64,000 nt of DNA from Psettodes erumei (GCA_016785225.1 JAFBJZ010000343.1:806001-870000); one strand, 5' to 3'. Positions 1 to 11,929 are shown, numbered from the stretch's first letter. Made by a program: numbers and translations. The notes: a model not told the origin generated them from the sequence alone.

Positions 1-858
1 CTTGTCACTTATCCATTTTGTAGAAACAACAGCTTATAACCTGACTTTTAATTAATTCATTGGTTTTAGAAATGGTTCATATGAAAGCTAAAACCCTCCC
101 AAATTGTTTAATATACTAAAATAAATTAGCTTCACTGAAGAAGATTGATCATTTAATGAACACAGAAAGGTCAGATTTTGGCAAGACAAAAGTTTTGTCG
201 CCTACAGAGAGTAATGTGAAAATTGAACAAATAATTTACTTCAAATACAAAAATATGTTGCATAACATCAGTGAATTAAGTACTGGGGCTGTGAGATCCA
301 TATTTAATATCTTGTATGACTTCCATGAGCTTGAAGGACTGCATCCATGCGGTTCAACAATGATTCATACAACTTATTGATGAAGTCATCAGGAATAGCA
401 AAGAAAGCAGTCTTACATGCCTCCCAGAGTCTTTGTAAAAACTGACTCAGTGGGCTTTACTAAGCTGTGAATGTTAGAATGCTTTTCAGCAGTTTTTGTT
501 TGGCACCAAAACATTATTTCAAAAGCTGTTGGGATTGAAAAGAAGTTGTTTTTGGAGTGCTTGTCTTTTTGAATCTTGGACCCTACATTAAAGTCATAGG
601 GTCTTACAGAAAAGAACAACCATGAGGCTGAAAGGAAATCAGTGACTTGTAGTGATTAGACACCAGTAACACAATATTTGGCAAGATCTTTGTTTTAAAA
701 GAAATTTAGAGGATGTCTTTTGGAGCAAATGTAGCTTATATTTTAAATACATTTCCAGACAAATGTGGTGCATAGTGGTGGTGGGGCTTAGAATTTTTAT
801 GGAGGAAGTCACTAAACAGGGAAAGAGACCAACAACGGCACCTGGGGACTTGCACCCA
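1..858. other. Unassigned flank left of the gypsy element
   Basis: No gene or repeat family is recognised here. Short open frames exist on both strands but have no domain-like pattern. The minus-strand frame entering from about 878 is the tail of the gypsy terminal repeat reading out into flanking DNA (it begins M-F-D-L-H-I-L, matching the gag start of the other terminal repeat). Confidence 0.5.
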
Positions 859-864
859 AGGATA

Positions 865-1782
865 TGCAAATCAAACATAAGGACACAGGTTTGAATAAAA
901 CAAGTATTTTATTGAAATAATGCTATGAAGGGGACTTTAAAAAAGGGGAAAACTGAAACTGCTGAGAAAACTACAAACAAAGTGAGTACAGGAAAATGCA
1001 TTTTATTTAGCAAAACATCTAAAAGCCAGCTATAAAACTAATGAGGTAAATATAAAGAGCTAAAATCAGTGGGCTGGGGCCCTCAGTGGGAGGCAGACTG
1101 CTGGGAAACCCTACCTCACTAATCTGGGGGGAGCAACACTACACCCCCCCCCCCAAAAAAAACCCACACAACTCTACAAACCATGCACTAAAAGAGCCCC
1201 AGTGCCAAATTGCATGCAACAGGAGTGAGACCCTCACATAGTGCCTCATGCCTAGCACCCCCAGCCCCACCCCACCCCACCCCACCCGAGGACACCCAGG
1301 CCGCACTGAAACTCAAAATTCCTCAAATGAAAAGAACCAACCCCCCCCCCAGATAATTAAACAATCTCAAAAACACACTCATGTCTAGCAAAACTGTACT
1401 TCATAGGCAAACTTAATAAATCTGGATCAAGAAAAACACGTAAAAACCTGATAACTAAGCAAAATGGGCAAAATAAGGTCAAAACAAATGAAAAGGCTGG
1501 TCCCAAAAAGAGAGAAAAGGAAACAAACGACAAAACCTAACAAAGAAACAAAAAGCAAAACAGCAGCCGGTGAGCCTAAATTACAAAAGCACATGTTAGA
1601 GTGTACAACTTTAAAAATCAACCCAAAAAGGACACAAATGGGGACCCTACTCACCACCTTCAACAGGCAACCACCACCAGGGACCAGCAAGAGGCTGAAC
1701 TGAGCCAAGTGAAGCCTTTTTACGCAGCACCTGATCAGGGGGAGGAGCTAAGGGAGGGTTTTTGCCAGCTACCTGAGCTGCA
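865..1782 (-). repeat. Left terminal repeat (3' LTR) of gypsy element
   Basis: This segment aligns along its length with 6914-7827, beginning TGCAAATC and ending GAGCTGCA, so it has TG...CA ends. Shared landmarks include the CAGTGGGCTGGGG block, the GCAACCACCACCAGGGACCAG block and the CAGGGGGAGGAGCTAAGGGAGG block. Similarity continues a few bases past the TG, to about 859. This copy carries poly-C runs (1144-1154, 1341-1350) and a CCCCA repeat (1265-1287) where the other copy has different sequence. Confidence 0.88.
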
Positions 1783-2061
1783 CTACAATCTACCCCCCGG
1801 TTTTCAATCGTTGGCCTGATGATTGGCACTCACTGCCAAGGCCTAAACACAGCAGAGCCACTAAGCACAGGCCTCAGAGAGTCAGTAGCCCAAATAGTCC
1901 TACTCCTAGCAGCCTGTGGAAGGCGGTAAAGGTTTGGATGTCTGCCTGCATTTGGACAGGCGGTTCTTCTCAGACCCTCACTGGGACTTCGTGGTGCGGC
2001 ACTAGATGTTGGATTCATTGAATCTTGACCTGGCTGATGTGTTGCGGTGGCATCACTGCGG
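1783..2061 (-). other. Gypsy internal 3' region with possible polypurine tract
   Basis: This is non-coding element sequence between the end of the integrase relic and the left LTR. On the minus strand a purine-rich run containing GGGGGGTAGA (plus strand about 1790-1800) lies just before the LTR start, where the plus-strand primer (polypurine tract) of an LTR element should be. The tract is not adjacent to the base, so this is inference. Confidence 0.5.
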
Positions 2062-3300
2062 TTAGCTGACTGAGTGATGACTGGCTGAACAGGGGGGTGG
2101 TTTCCTGAGGCAGCGATGGATCACTACAGCCCAGTCACCATCAAAAGACGACTCACCCGCTGAGGTGCATCCCATCCTTTCAAGGGACTCACTGGGGGAA
2201 CAGTCAGCCATGCAATCCACTTTGCCTTTTAACAGTGAACAATGGACATGCTTTACCTTCTGGGGGTTATGCACAGGCATAACAGTGTACACAGATCCTC
2301 CCATTTCAGGTGCTTTCAATACTTTGTAGACTGTTGTGCTGCAGATGTCTTGGATTCTGTGCCAGCCCCTTGCTCCCATGTCTCTAAGGAGGACCAGCTG
2401 ACCTTCTCGCAGGGGGATATTCTCGAACATGCTTGTCATAGTGCTCCTTCCGCTAGGCAGCTGCAGCTTCCAGATGCCTGGTTGCACCACCCCCAAAAGC
2501 GTGACGTAGCCGTGTCTGATGTTCCATGATCAAATCATGGGGATAGCCAGCTACAGGTTCTTGTACTCTGCCCAAAAGAAAGTCAACTGGTAATTGTGGG
2601 TCTTGGCCAAACATCAGGAAAAAATGGAGACTCACCAGTGGATTGATATGCAGTAGTATTACAGGCAAAAGTCACTTGGGGCAGGTAGTGAGACCAGTCC
2701 CTCTTATTGGTGATGGGCAGAGTGTGGAGGAGGTTGTGTAAGGTACGGTTAAACCTCTCACATTGGCCATTTCCAGCTGGATGATAAGGGGTGGTGTGAC
2801 TTTTCTCAATGCCATACATTTGGCAGAGCTGCTGGGTGAGATTCCTCTCAAAGCTCCTGGTCAGAATGGAGGTGACCAGGCACGCCAAACCTGTAGAACC
2901 ACTCATTAACCAACACTCTAGCCACTGTAGATGCCCGCTGGTCATGGGTCAGGATAGCTTGGGTGTACTTTGAAAAAACGTCAGTCATGAGCAGGATGTT
3001 CTCCACCCCATTCCTCGATCATTCCAGGATGGCCTGATTTGGGTGGGAAGCAAGCAAGCAAGTGACCCATATATGAACAGGCAATAGGTTGAGTGTCTTT
3101 GGCTACCTGACAGTGCTCACATTCCTGACACCACTGCTTAATGTCACGGTGCATCCCAGGTCAATAGCACCACTAACAGACCAGCTCTGTTGTCCGCTCA
3201 GCACCTTGTTGGCCATGTTCATTATGCAGCTGCTGTAATACCCGTGTCTTGAGTGATGCAGGCAATACCAGCTGGAGCACTTCTTCCCCTCTAGGGAGGA
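2062..3300 (-). pseudogene. Gypsy integrase relic
   Basis: Integrase of the retroelement, which would insert the cDNA into the nuclear genome. Reading the minus strand from the right: an H-N-E-H half of the zinc-binding region near 3200, a C-x2-C-bearing segment (Q-E-C-E-H-C) near 3120, a first catalytic Asp in T-D-V-F-S-K-Y near 2980, a second in H-L-H-S-D-Q near 2870, and the Glu in H-P-A-G-N-G-Q-C-E-R-F-N near 2755. The C-terminal part at 2062-2496 has the beta-barrel-like pattern of fish gypsy elements (R-E-G-Q-L-V-L-L-R-D ... V-Y-K-V). The three acidic residues survive but lie in different frames: there is a frameshift just after S-D-Q near 2850 and stops around 3150-3180. No functional protein can be made. 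Confidence 0.88.
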
Positions 3301-3639
3301 TGACACAGCGACAGAGCACCCCTCCTCGCTCCACCAACCAGTCCCACTGTCTGGCCAACACCAGAAGCTCCTTGGAAGCCTGGCGTCGCTCTGCTGCATC
3401 AGGGGCTCTATTTCTGGTCCAAAAGGTAAGGAACTCCTTGATGATCGGATCTGCTTCCTGTAGAACATGCAAGCTAGGGGTAGAGTAGCAAGGAAAAGCT
3501 GCAGTAGTGGCTTGGGTCACCTGGTTCTCCTCAGCAACCTGTTGTAGCAATTCTGGGACTAACGTGCCTGGAACTACATGCTCTGATGTATGGAGACTTG
3601 ATGGATGCTGCCTGGAAAGGGCATCTGCATTCCTGTTGC

Positions 3640-4020
3640 TTCGACCAGGCCTATACTTGAAGGGAAAAAAAAACCCCAAAACAAAAACAAAAGAAGCCAA
3701 CTTCAGCCCAACGATGCTCTGTAGCACCCAGCTTTGCTGTGGTGACTAAGAGGATTGTTGTGTGTACACCACTCACTTCTCTCGCAATAAGTAGTCCCTG
3801 AATTTTTCAGTCATAGCCCATTTGAGGGCGAGAAATTTCAATTTCAGAGCTGTAATATGTGTATATGTTGCATTCGGTGGGCTTAAGGCCACAGCTAGCA
3901 TATGCAATGGGTCTGACCATACACTCCTGTTCTTGGAACAGTACAGCTCCCAGTCCACTATAGCTGGCGTCCACCTCCAAGATAAAAGGGTAAGGAGAAG
4001 TTGGCATAGGCCAGGACTGG
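3640..4020 (-). pseudogene. Gypsy RNase H and tether relic
   Basis: RNase H domain, which removes RNA from RNA-DNA hybrids during reverse transcription. The minus strand at 3773-4007 reads F-I-L-E-V-D-A-S-Y-S-G-L-G-A-V-L-F-Q, the signature with the first catalytic Asp, followed by P-I-A-Y-A-S and a frame change near 3850. The conserved tether F-K-Y-R-P-G-R-S-N-R-N-A-D-A-L-S-R follows at about 3600-3670. Between domain and tether an A-rich stretch (plus 3662-3695) encodes an odd hydrophobic insert (V-F-V-L-G-F-F-F-P) not expected in this family, probably a simple-sequence expansion. Confidence 0.87.
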
Positions 4021-4188
4021 AGCAGACCCCAACCTTCCTGTCAGGCCCTCAAAGCCCTACTCACACTCCTCCGTCCATGCAGCATGCAGGCTTATTTTTG
4101 ATGGTTTCCGGGCTTTAGTGCCAGTGAGTTGAGCCACCAGGTGGTGCAAAGGGGCTGCCAGCTTGACAAACCCCTCAACAAAGCATCT

Positions 4189-4880
4189 TTAATAACTAGC
4201 GAATCCCAGAAAAGAGCGTAGATCTGACACATGGTTAGGCCTTGGCCACCTTGCAACAGCCTCAATTTTGCCAGGATCAGTGGCTACTCCTTCTCTGGAA
4301 ATGACATGACCCAAGTAGGTCACCTCTGGCCTGAAGAACGAGCACTTCTCCAATTTCACCTTCAATCGTTCCTGTTGCAGGTGACCCAGCACAGCATCCA
4401 GGCATTGAACATGCTCTGTCACAGTAGCAGAAAACACAACATCATCCAAATACAACAGCAATGACTGACCATGTTTGTCTCCAAAAGATCCGTTCCAATC
4501 TCTGGAAAGTACTGGGGGCATTAGACAAGCCAAAGGGCATCCGATTCCACTCGAACAACCCAAAAGGGGTGCATAATGGTGTCTTTGCCTTGTCCTTCTC
4601 TGTGACAGGTACTTGGTTGTACCCAGAAGCCAGGTCCAAGGTGGAGAACCAGTGAGCCACTGATAAAACATCAAGGGACTCTTCAACGCAGGGCAAGGGA
4701 AAGGCATCCTTGCAAGTCTTGTTCTGCAAGACTGTTCAACAGCCGGTCATCCACACACAACTGAAGGCTGCCATCTTTCTTTTTCACAAGCACTATGGGG
4801 GAGGCAAAAGGGCTACAGCTTTCTCTGATCTGTGCATCCAAAAGTTGGCGAATGTGGGCCTTTGCTGCCTCTTACTTTTA
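4189..4880 (-). pseudogene. Gypsy reverse transcriptase relic
   Basis: Reverse transcriptase, the polymerase that copies element RNA to DNA. On the minus strand the order is S-P-I-V-L-V-K-K-K-D-G near 4800, F-S-T-L-D-L-A-S-G-Y near 4650, M-P-F-G-L-S-N-A-P near 4540, the catalytic Y-L-D-D at about 4450, and T-Y-L-G-H-V-I-S near 4320 with S-F-L-G-F-A-S-Y at the left end. Two overlapping frames (4442-4729 and 4189-4707) share the domain, so one frameshift lies between the L-S-N-A-P and Y-L-D-D boxes. All main RT boxes are still recognisable, which suggests the copy is not very ancient. Confidence 0.92.
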
Positions 4881-4971
4881 AGGTGTAACATGCCAATATT
4901 GCTGGCGCACTGTTACGTCATCTAGTAATGGGATATCGTGAGAAATAAGGTTAGTACAACCTAAATCTCCC

Positions 4972-5930
4972 TCATGGGCTGAAAATACCCAACTGTATTT
5001 CTGCAGTAGCATCCTGACTTGACATTCCTCTTCCTGAGAGTGCTGTTAAATAAACTGCAGCTATCTTATCCTGCACTGAACCTGTGGTAGTCTGTGATGA
5101 GACAATAGCTGCTACTCCCTCCTCCACAAGGTTATCATGCAAGTTGACAAAGTAAGCTTCACTTGCAGTAACCAAGGACTATATGGGGATACAGTACAAC
5201 TTCCTGGGCCCCCACGTTGACAATGGGAACATACACAGTGCCATTACTCATGTGAACCAGAACTGGAGATGCCAATAGTCCAGCAGGCAAACCACTGCTA
5301 AAAGGGGCTCAAACAATCAAACAATCTGGTTTCCCCAAATGCTGGGGACCTGTGGCTGCCACCATTTTCATAGTACCCCCTGGGATACCCCCTCTGCAAA
5401 CCCTTCCCCGTTTGAACAGTCGGGTCATCTGAAGGTTAGAGGGGGTATTAGTTTGGACCTGATGACACCACTGAAGGGCCTGCTGAATGGCCGTGGGAGC
5501 CTGTAACACAGAAAGGTAAGTTAAAGAGAGCAGAGCAATGTTGCACAAACAACTCCCAGTAACAGGCTTTAATGATGTTCATTCCCAGTACACCAGGGAC
5601 TGAGGGCACACTATGTGGTGTATCTGACAACTAATACCCTCCGCCTGGTGATAGTTTGGCCACACAGCTGCACATCCAATTCTAAATAGCCCACATATGG
5701 TATTGCTAACCGATTAGCAGCACTTAACCGTAGCCAATTACAGGACTGAAGTTTTTCTGGGCCCCAAGGTTCAAAATGATGCAAAAAGAAACAGTGATTG
5801 TTGACACCATTGATCCGGTGTCCACTAAGTAGGGGACCTGCACCCCTCCCATTAGCACATACATATTTGGACATTCAGCAACCAGTTTCATGATGAGCAG
5901 CAAAATCTGAGCCAGAGGAGCCCCCACCTG
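4972..5930 (-). pseudogene. Gypsy aspartic protease and linker relic
   Basis: Retropepsin-type protease, which would cut the Gag-Pol polyprotein. The minus strand near 5830 reads P-Y-L-V-D-T-G-S-M-V-S-T-I-T, containing the D-T-G catalytic triad. A frame change then continues into the rest of the domain at 5611-5820 (N-W-L-R-L-S-A-A-N-R and P-Y-V-G-Y-L-E-L-D-V) and a V-P-G-V-L-G-M-N-I-I segment near 5580, the usual C-terminal strand region. The remaining part to 4972 is the weakly conserved linker before RT. At least three frame breaks are present. Confidence 0.82.
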
Positions 5931-6045
5931 ATCTTTGGCTCAATAGTTCAGGGGGTGCGAGTTTCCCTGGTTTTGTGGGCCGTATATAAATCAGTGTTGG
6001 ATCATGTGACCACAGAAGCTGGCTGTGACTGGATGGTGGCATAAT

Positions 6046-6927
6046 CCTCTCTACACTTTCTGGCAAAGTGACCTGGCTTTTGACACTTCTTACAAATCAC
6101 TGTTCTCTTACCATGGCCTGATTGGTCTCTAGGCCCCCCTTAAGGGCTGTAAGGCTCCTAGTAACGTGTGTCAGTTGCTCTTGCTGGTTTTTAAGGATTT
6201 CCATCAGTTCACTCAACTCAGAACTGAAGGATGAATTACGCACACCCTGGTGGTGGGGCCGGTTGCCTTGTATGGTGTGCTGGTAGCCAAATGCATTGAG
6301 AACACAAAAACTTCTGCCCCTTGTGCCCCCAGGCATCCCTTCTTGTTCCCATCTAATTGCCTCAGTACGGACATCTATCAAGGTGGACAAACTGCTTGAG
6401 CTCTCTGCGAAGGGAACAATCGGACACATGTTCGACAAATTGATGGAAAAGGTTATACAAAGATCCCCTGATGGTTCACTTAATAGGGAGGTGTTGTTGA
6501 GAGATCAAACACATTAATGCATGAGAGAACTCTTGCAATGTTTCACCGTCTTGTTGCTTCCTTGAAAAGAAGTCTTTCTGCAGAGACACATGATTTTGTA
6601 CATCCATAGAGTTCTTTTAGTATAGCCAGGACCTTGTTTGGATCCCCCCCGTTCCTCTGGAGACCGATATTTAATTTCTTCCTTTGCTTCTCCTTCCAGG
6701 TGATCGTAGATGAAGAGCGCTTGGTCAGCTGGAGACAGGTGGCAAGCTTGTATGCAAGCATGGACCCCTTCAGTCCACTCCCTAATGCTTAGTCCTGTCC
6801 TACCCCTAAACAGTAGGCACTTCCTGTCCCCGAGGAGATGGATCAGTCTCTCAGTTACTGGGGCAGGAGCAGATAAAGGCCCAGGCTGATTAGCCTCCTG
6901 TTCCCGGAGGATATGCAAATCAGACAT
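6046..6927 (-). pseudogene. Gypsy gag relic with CCHC zinc knuckle
   Basis: Gag, the capsid/nucleocapsid protein that packages element RNA. The likely start is the ATG complementary to 6925-6927 (M-S-D-L-H-I-L-R-E-Q-E-A-N-Q); a longer open frame continues upstream to 6966 inside the terminal repeat. A capsid-like part (F-R-G-R-T-G-L-S-I-R-E-W-T-E-G-V then L-F-I-Y-D-H-L-E-G-E-A-K-E-E-I) runs to about 6650. After frame changes near 6650 and 6540 the frame 6097-6438 carries a coiled-coil-like stretch (E-I-L-K-N-Q-Q-E-Q-L-T-H-V). The zinc knuckle C-K-K-C-Q-K-P-G-H-F-A-R-K-C lies at 6053-6094 in a third frame, one base off the preceding frame. The broken frames make this non-functional. Confidence 0.85.
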
Positions 6928-7827
6928 AAGGACACAGGTCCAAGGCAGAAACAGTAAATAAAACAAGTGTTTATTGAAATAATGCTATGAAGGGAACTAA
7001 AAAAGGGAAAACAGACTGAGAAAACTACATATAAAAGTGAGTACAGTGAAAGTAAAGTGAGTACAGGAAAATGTATTATGTAGCAAATAATCTAAAAGCC
7101 AGCTATAAAACTAATGAGGTAAATATGAAAAGTTAAAATCAGTGGGCTGGGGTCCTCAGTGGGAGGCAGACTGCTGGGAAAGTAACCCTACCTCACTAGT
7201 TTGGGGGGAGCAACACTACAAAAAACTCTACAAACCATGCACTAGATGAGTCCCAGTGCCAACTTGCATGCAACAGGAGTGAGGTCCTCACCATAGTGCT
7301 TAGCCCCCACCACCACCACCACCACCACCACCACATGAGGACACCCAGACCACACTGAAACTCAAACTTCCTAAAATGAAAAGAACCAACAACAACAACA
7401 ACAACAACAACTGATAATTAAACAATCTCAAAACATACTCAAATGTTTTGAAGCAAACTTTATAAATCTGGATCAAGAAAAACACATCAAAACATGATAA
7501 CTAAGCAAAACGGGCAAAATAAGGTCAAAACAAATGAAAAAGCTGGTCCCAAAAAGAAAGAAAAGGAAACAAACGACAAAGCTAACAAAGAAACAAAAGC
7601 AGAACAGCAGTCGGTGAGCCTAAAATAAAAAAGCACATGTTAGTAAGTGTACAACTTTAAAATCAACCCAAAAGGACACAAAATGGGGACCCTACTCACG
7701 ACCTTCAGCAGGCAACCACCACCAGGGACCAGTAAGAGGCTCAACTGAGCCAACTGAGGCCTTTTTACACATCACCTAATCAGGGGGAGGAGCTAAGGGA
7801 GGAGTTTTGCCAGCTACCTGGGCTGCG
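6914..7827 (-). repeat. Right terminal repeat (5' LTR) of gypsy element
   Basis: Partner of 865-1782. It starts TGCAAATC and ends GGGCTGCG, where the other copy ends GCTGCA, suggesting the last CA has decayed to CG. It has small indels relative to the left copy, including an extra GTGAAAGTAAAGTGAGTACA duplication near 7045. Simple repeats (CCA)n at 7307-7334 and (AAC)n at 7386-7411 sit where the left copy has CCCCA repeats and poly-C. The gag ATG (6925-6927) is within the part shared by both repeats. No tRNA primer-binding site beginning TGG is seen right after the TTTGCA end. Confidence 0.88.
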
Positions 7828-8094
7828 TTCACCACACCTCACTGAGATTCACTACACAAAGTAATAAATAAAATACAAATCCATGTTTTTGTCCATAAGC
7901 ATTATGTGAAAATTAGGAAAGGGGCAAAATGAGATAAAAAGTTGATGGTGCTGACTCTTTTGTCAGGTAACAATTGCAGAAGAAAATAAATAATGAAACC
8001 CTGGTGCTGACTGGCGCATTACTGTCACCAAGTGGCAGGAAGGTGTATTACAACTGAGCGTCTCGCGCTGGTTAAGAATCACTGATTTAGATTC

Positions 8095-8300
8095 TGCAGT
8101 GCTTTGAGCTAAATACTAACATCAGCATGCTGAAATCAAAGACATCACAATGACAATTCTAGCATGCTATTGTTAGGAGGTATAATATATACTGCAGCCA
8201 CAACTTCATTTTGCATGTTAGTGTGCTACCTGTTGTTTGTTAGCACTAAATATGGTGCACAGCTAATGCTGATGTGAATGTAATTAGTTTTGCAGGAACT
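8095..8300 (+). repeat. Dispersed repeat, copy 1 (GCTAAAT...CAGCATGC family)
   Basis: Sequence such as GAGCTAAATACTAACATCAGCATGC, the GTTAGCACTAAATATG block and the GCTGATGTGAATGTAATTAG block recalls a repeat common in teleost genomes, rich in GCTAAC and GCATGC motifs. Related stretches lie at about 36290-36580 (same strand), 37785-37890 and 46385-46475 (opposite strand). The family type is not recognised. Confidence 0.55.
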
Positions 8301-8997
8301 GAAAATCTCTTCAGCCTTGGGTGTACTTAATCATGTCGATGTCCAAACAAAACTATAAGTATTACAGTAACCCCTTCTTTTGAATAAGGTTATGAATGAT
8401 ACAAGTTGTTCCAGAGACATGAGAGAACTGTTATGCTGAAAGCTTTGGTTTATGTGTCCAGCATGCTTCCACTGCCCCACTTTGCTGTCATTTCTGTCAA
8501 ATGGTAGTTAAACCCTTTAATCATGTATGGGAGCCACAGCCTTAACTATCAGACCCCTGGGATTCAGTGTCCCAATTCAAGCCAGTGCATTTTCATTGCC
8601 AAACATTTTGGAATGCAGTTAGCATCGATCTGGCTTGGACCCAGTGCCAGGAAACCTCATGGGCAGCAAACAACATCAGTTCTCAACACTAGTAAAAATG
8701 TTAATGCAGTACCTGCAGAATACAATGAGTATGAAATACTTGATGGGGAAAAAAAGACAGGAGGTGGATAGTGAAATGTAAAAATGCTGCATGCTGAATG
8801 GAAATGAGCATGATTACCATGCATGCATCTGTGCCCTGCTTGTTAGCCTTTGACAAATGTTGTGAGTGGCAAGTGGATGGCTTTCACAGCCTCAGGTAAT
8901 CAATGACTGGCTGCCTCATTACCATTGCAATAGACTATTATAGCTCTCAGATGCGGGCTCTCAAATACAAACTCACAAACTTGGAATCTGTCACACG

Positions 8998-9000
<3 letters not shown>

Positions 9001-9052
<52 letters not shown>
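9001..9052. repeat. (AC)26 microsatellite
   Basis: Uninterrupted AC dinucleotide run of 52 bases, the longest pure dinucleotide array in the window. Confidence 0.98.
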
Positions 9053-9054
<2 letters not shown>

Positions 9055-11929
9055 CAGCTGGGCGGCTACTGTAATCACATAAAGTGTAATCATTCATGGT
9101 CGCTAAAACATAGCTAATCCTTCATCCAGTTAATTCAAACTATTCTAATTGAGGTGATAAACATTTGTGGGATAAGTGTCTTGTTGGAGATATGTATTGC
9201 ATTTTACAATGAAAATTTCTCCCTTTTAACTGCTCTTGTTCTCTTCCAATATCTATCTCCTGCCTCTTCTCCACCTTTCTTTCATGTCTTTCCACCTTTG
9301 TCTGTCTTCTGGGGATGAGGATTACCTCTTTGCCAGCCAGCACAGGATTTCCCATGTGACTGAATTGGCCCACTCCTGTTGACTCTAATTTTAAGTCCTT
9401 TTCCATTCTCTGGTCTCTCAACCATCATCATTATCACACACACTTTCCTGGCACCCACCCAAGTTTTCCGTCTGTGAACTACCACATGCCGCATGTGTCC
9501 TCCTGTGCCACAGCTTTAGAGAGAAAATTGCATTTGTGGGTGAAAGGGATGATCCGTCTAAGGTTCTGTTGTTCCTCTTACCATTCATGAAACACATCTC
9601 CATCGATTGCCAGTGTGTTTACTGTAAGGCCAATTGTGGCTGTGCTCCAGGGCTTCCAGTAATAAGCAAGAATGTGTCCCATTATGTCGCCCCCTCACAC
9701 TTTAGATTCACAAAAGCCTGGCTACAGTTTGAAAATCAGAATAAGGGATGAGAGGGAGAGGGAGAGAGTTTTGGATCCAAGGCTGTAACAGTGTTACAAT
9801 TCCTTCCAACCACAGTCAGAGAAACCCTTAAATAACCCTTGAAGCATACCCAATGAGAAAAGTAAACTTTATTATGTGATACACATAACAATAATAAATA
9901 ATCATGTGCATGGTCTTAAACCTCAATTCTGCAGTGTTTATAAATAAAATATTATAATTGTATAATTTTATTATATATATATATATAATGGAGTACACTA
10001 TGGTAAAAAGTGCAACTGCAATATTCACCATCATTGAAGATACATTCTGTTATTGAGAAATTTTGATTAGGTCATTAAGACGCAGTTGCCCTAGGAGATG
10101 ATGCCAGAAACATAACAAATATGTGCACGCTTGCATTATATACTGAGTAAGTAGCTGTTTTTAGGAGACTGTTCTCCCGTAAAGATGGTTGTCTGTGCAA
10201 GCAGCTTATACTGAACCGAATGTGACTATCCCATAAGCATAATCATATGTTTATTATTGTTACCATGACAACAAAGGCCTCGTTGTTCACCTTTGGGAGC
10301 ACCATTTCAGAAGGGTGAGTTATAACCTCTTAAACATCACAAAACCATGGTTCATATTTGAATTTTAGAAAAGACATATTTTTTAGTGACTTCAATAAAG
10401 TTTGAATTGTAAAACTCTTTTTGTAGTTTCCTGTTGCTGTTTTTAGCTGGACCACAACAGCAATCCTTCAATATTTTTATCCTAATTGTGTGTGTGGGGA
10501 GCAAGCAGAAAAAAGGAAAAGGAGAATGCTGAGCATGCATTTGCACCCACTGCACAACTTTCATAGGAATGATTGGGGCATTTCCCCGTTATACATACAT
10601 GCATGCTTTGCATGTCATTGACACAATTAATTGGTAAAAAGGCACAGAAGTTGTAGATGATTGTGCCAGAAGAAGTGCACTTTTTGTTTTTCCACACTGA
10701 TCAAACAATAAAGGACATTTTAAAAGTTTAATTAGATTAATTCTAAATATGGAATTACAGCAACATCTAAAAGCTGCTTCACACCCACCCTGTTAATTCC
10801 AAAATGGAACTGAAACTTCAGGAGAAAACATGAGTTTTATAGAATTGGAAGAAACTAAGTCATTATTATGTCACATGCTTGAGTGCTGTAGTTTTTCCTG
10901 TGGCAACAAAATTATTATTTGTTAAATTGGCGAATTGCAAAGATTTTATTTTCTTATTCCAAGTGCTGTAGTGGATACTAATTTGTCTTAGAAAAGGCTC
11001 TGGAAAGAAATCTATATATACACTCAATGTACAAACAGTTTAACTATCAGGATTAGGATGACACAACCTTGGATTGTAGGCCACAGATATATGTTAAGTG
11101 TAGCAGTTAAGACTGGGTAGTGAGAAGGATACTGTGATTCTGACGTAAGGCTCTATGGCTTCCTGTAGTTCTAAATAACGTATAAAGTCCTGCGGACCCT
11201 GCAAGGCTCGGGTGTCCAAACTGTAGGCACACATCGACTGTATACACGTGTGAGCTATGATGCAAAACCCATGTGTTTCAGCAGTGCTTCTCCCCTCCCT
11301 TCTGTTGTTCCCACCAGTTCTCTCTCTGATCAAACTTTAATTGTTTATAGCCGGAGTCATAGTCCTGAGGGGAGAGAGTGGTTTTGGAGAGCAGAGGAGC
11401 AATTTGTGTCCCCCAACATGAAAACTGGAGGAGTTGTCAGTGCTTTATCCTGACTTGTTCATGCAAATGGAGTGCACTTGCGTGCACATGATTGCCCATG
11501 GGCACCAATGTATTTGTCTTTGTTTAAATGTGCCTGCTCTTAGGAAAAAAACTATCTCTGTGACGGGGCTCAGGCCGTCATTGCGGTTGACAAACTGTAT
11601 GTTAATGGCCAACTTTACAGCAACACCCCTTGGTTTTACTAACCTTCATCCCCTCTCACGCAGCTTCATCCCAGGTGAGTATGCATCATTTGTCATTATA
11701 ACCCCGGCTATTATTTATACAATACAGTGCACTCCCAGGTAAAATCGGTTTTAACTGTCAGACAGATATGTTGGCAGCTCGCTTGTTATTGTTATTGTAT
11801 ATTTTATATTGTTATATGTCCTATATGTTCTCTTCTCCCCTCTTTCAGGTTTCCTCTTAGTCTCGTTATGTAACATGTAGTTGTTTAAAGTTATTAAGAT
11901 TCATTTAGGGATTCAAACTTACATATCAA

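Larger units (their letters stand above)
865..7827 (-). mobile_element. Degenerate full-length Ty3/gypsy LTR retrotransposon
   Basis: Two long direct repeats of about 915 bp bracket a pol-type coding region that reads on the minus strand in the order gag, protease, reverse transcriptase, RNase H, integrase, which is the Ty3/gypsy order. Seen motifs are a CCHC zinc knuckle, a D-T-G protease site, the Y-L-D-D polymerase box, an N-A-D-A-L-S-R tether and an integrase catalytic core. Coding is spread over several short frames broken by frameshifts and stops, so the copy is dead. No target-site duplication is visible: GGATA lies left of the left repeat and TTCAC right of the right repeat. The finer clade (for example Mag or CsRn1-like) cannot be settled by eye. 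Confidence 0.93.

Noticed and set aside
1464..1703. Lysine-rich plus-strand frame with an opposite hydrophobic minus frame
   Set aside because: Falls inside the gypsy LTR; A-rich non-coding sequence explains it.
9001..9052. CRISPR-like or other spaced array among the repeats
   Set aside because: All short-unit arrays here are simple microsatellites without spacers, as expected in an animal genome.
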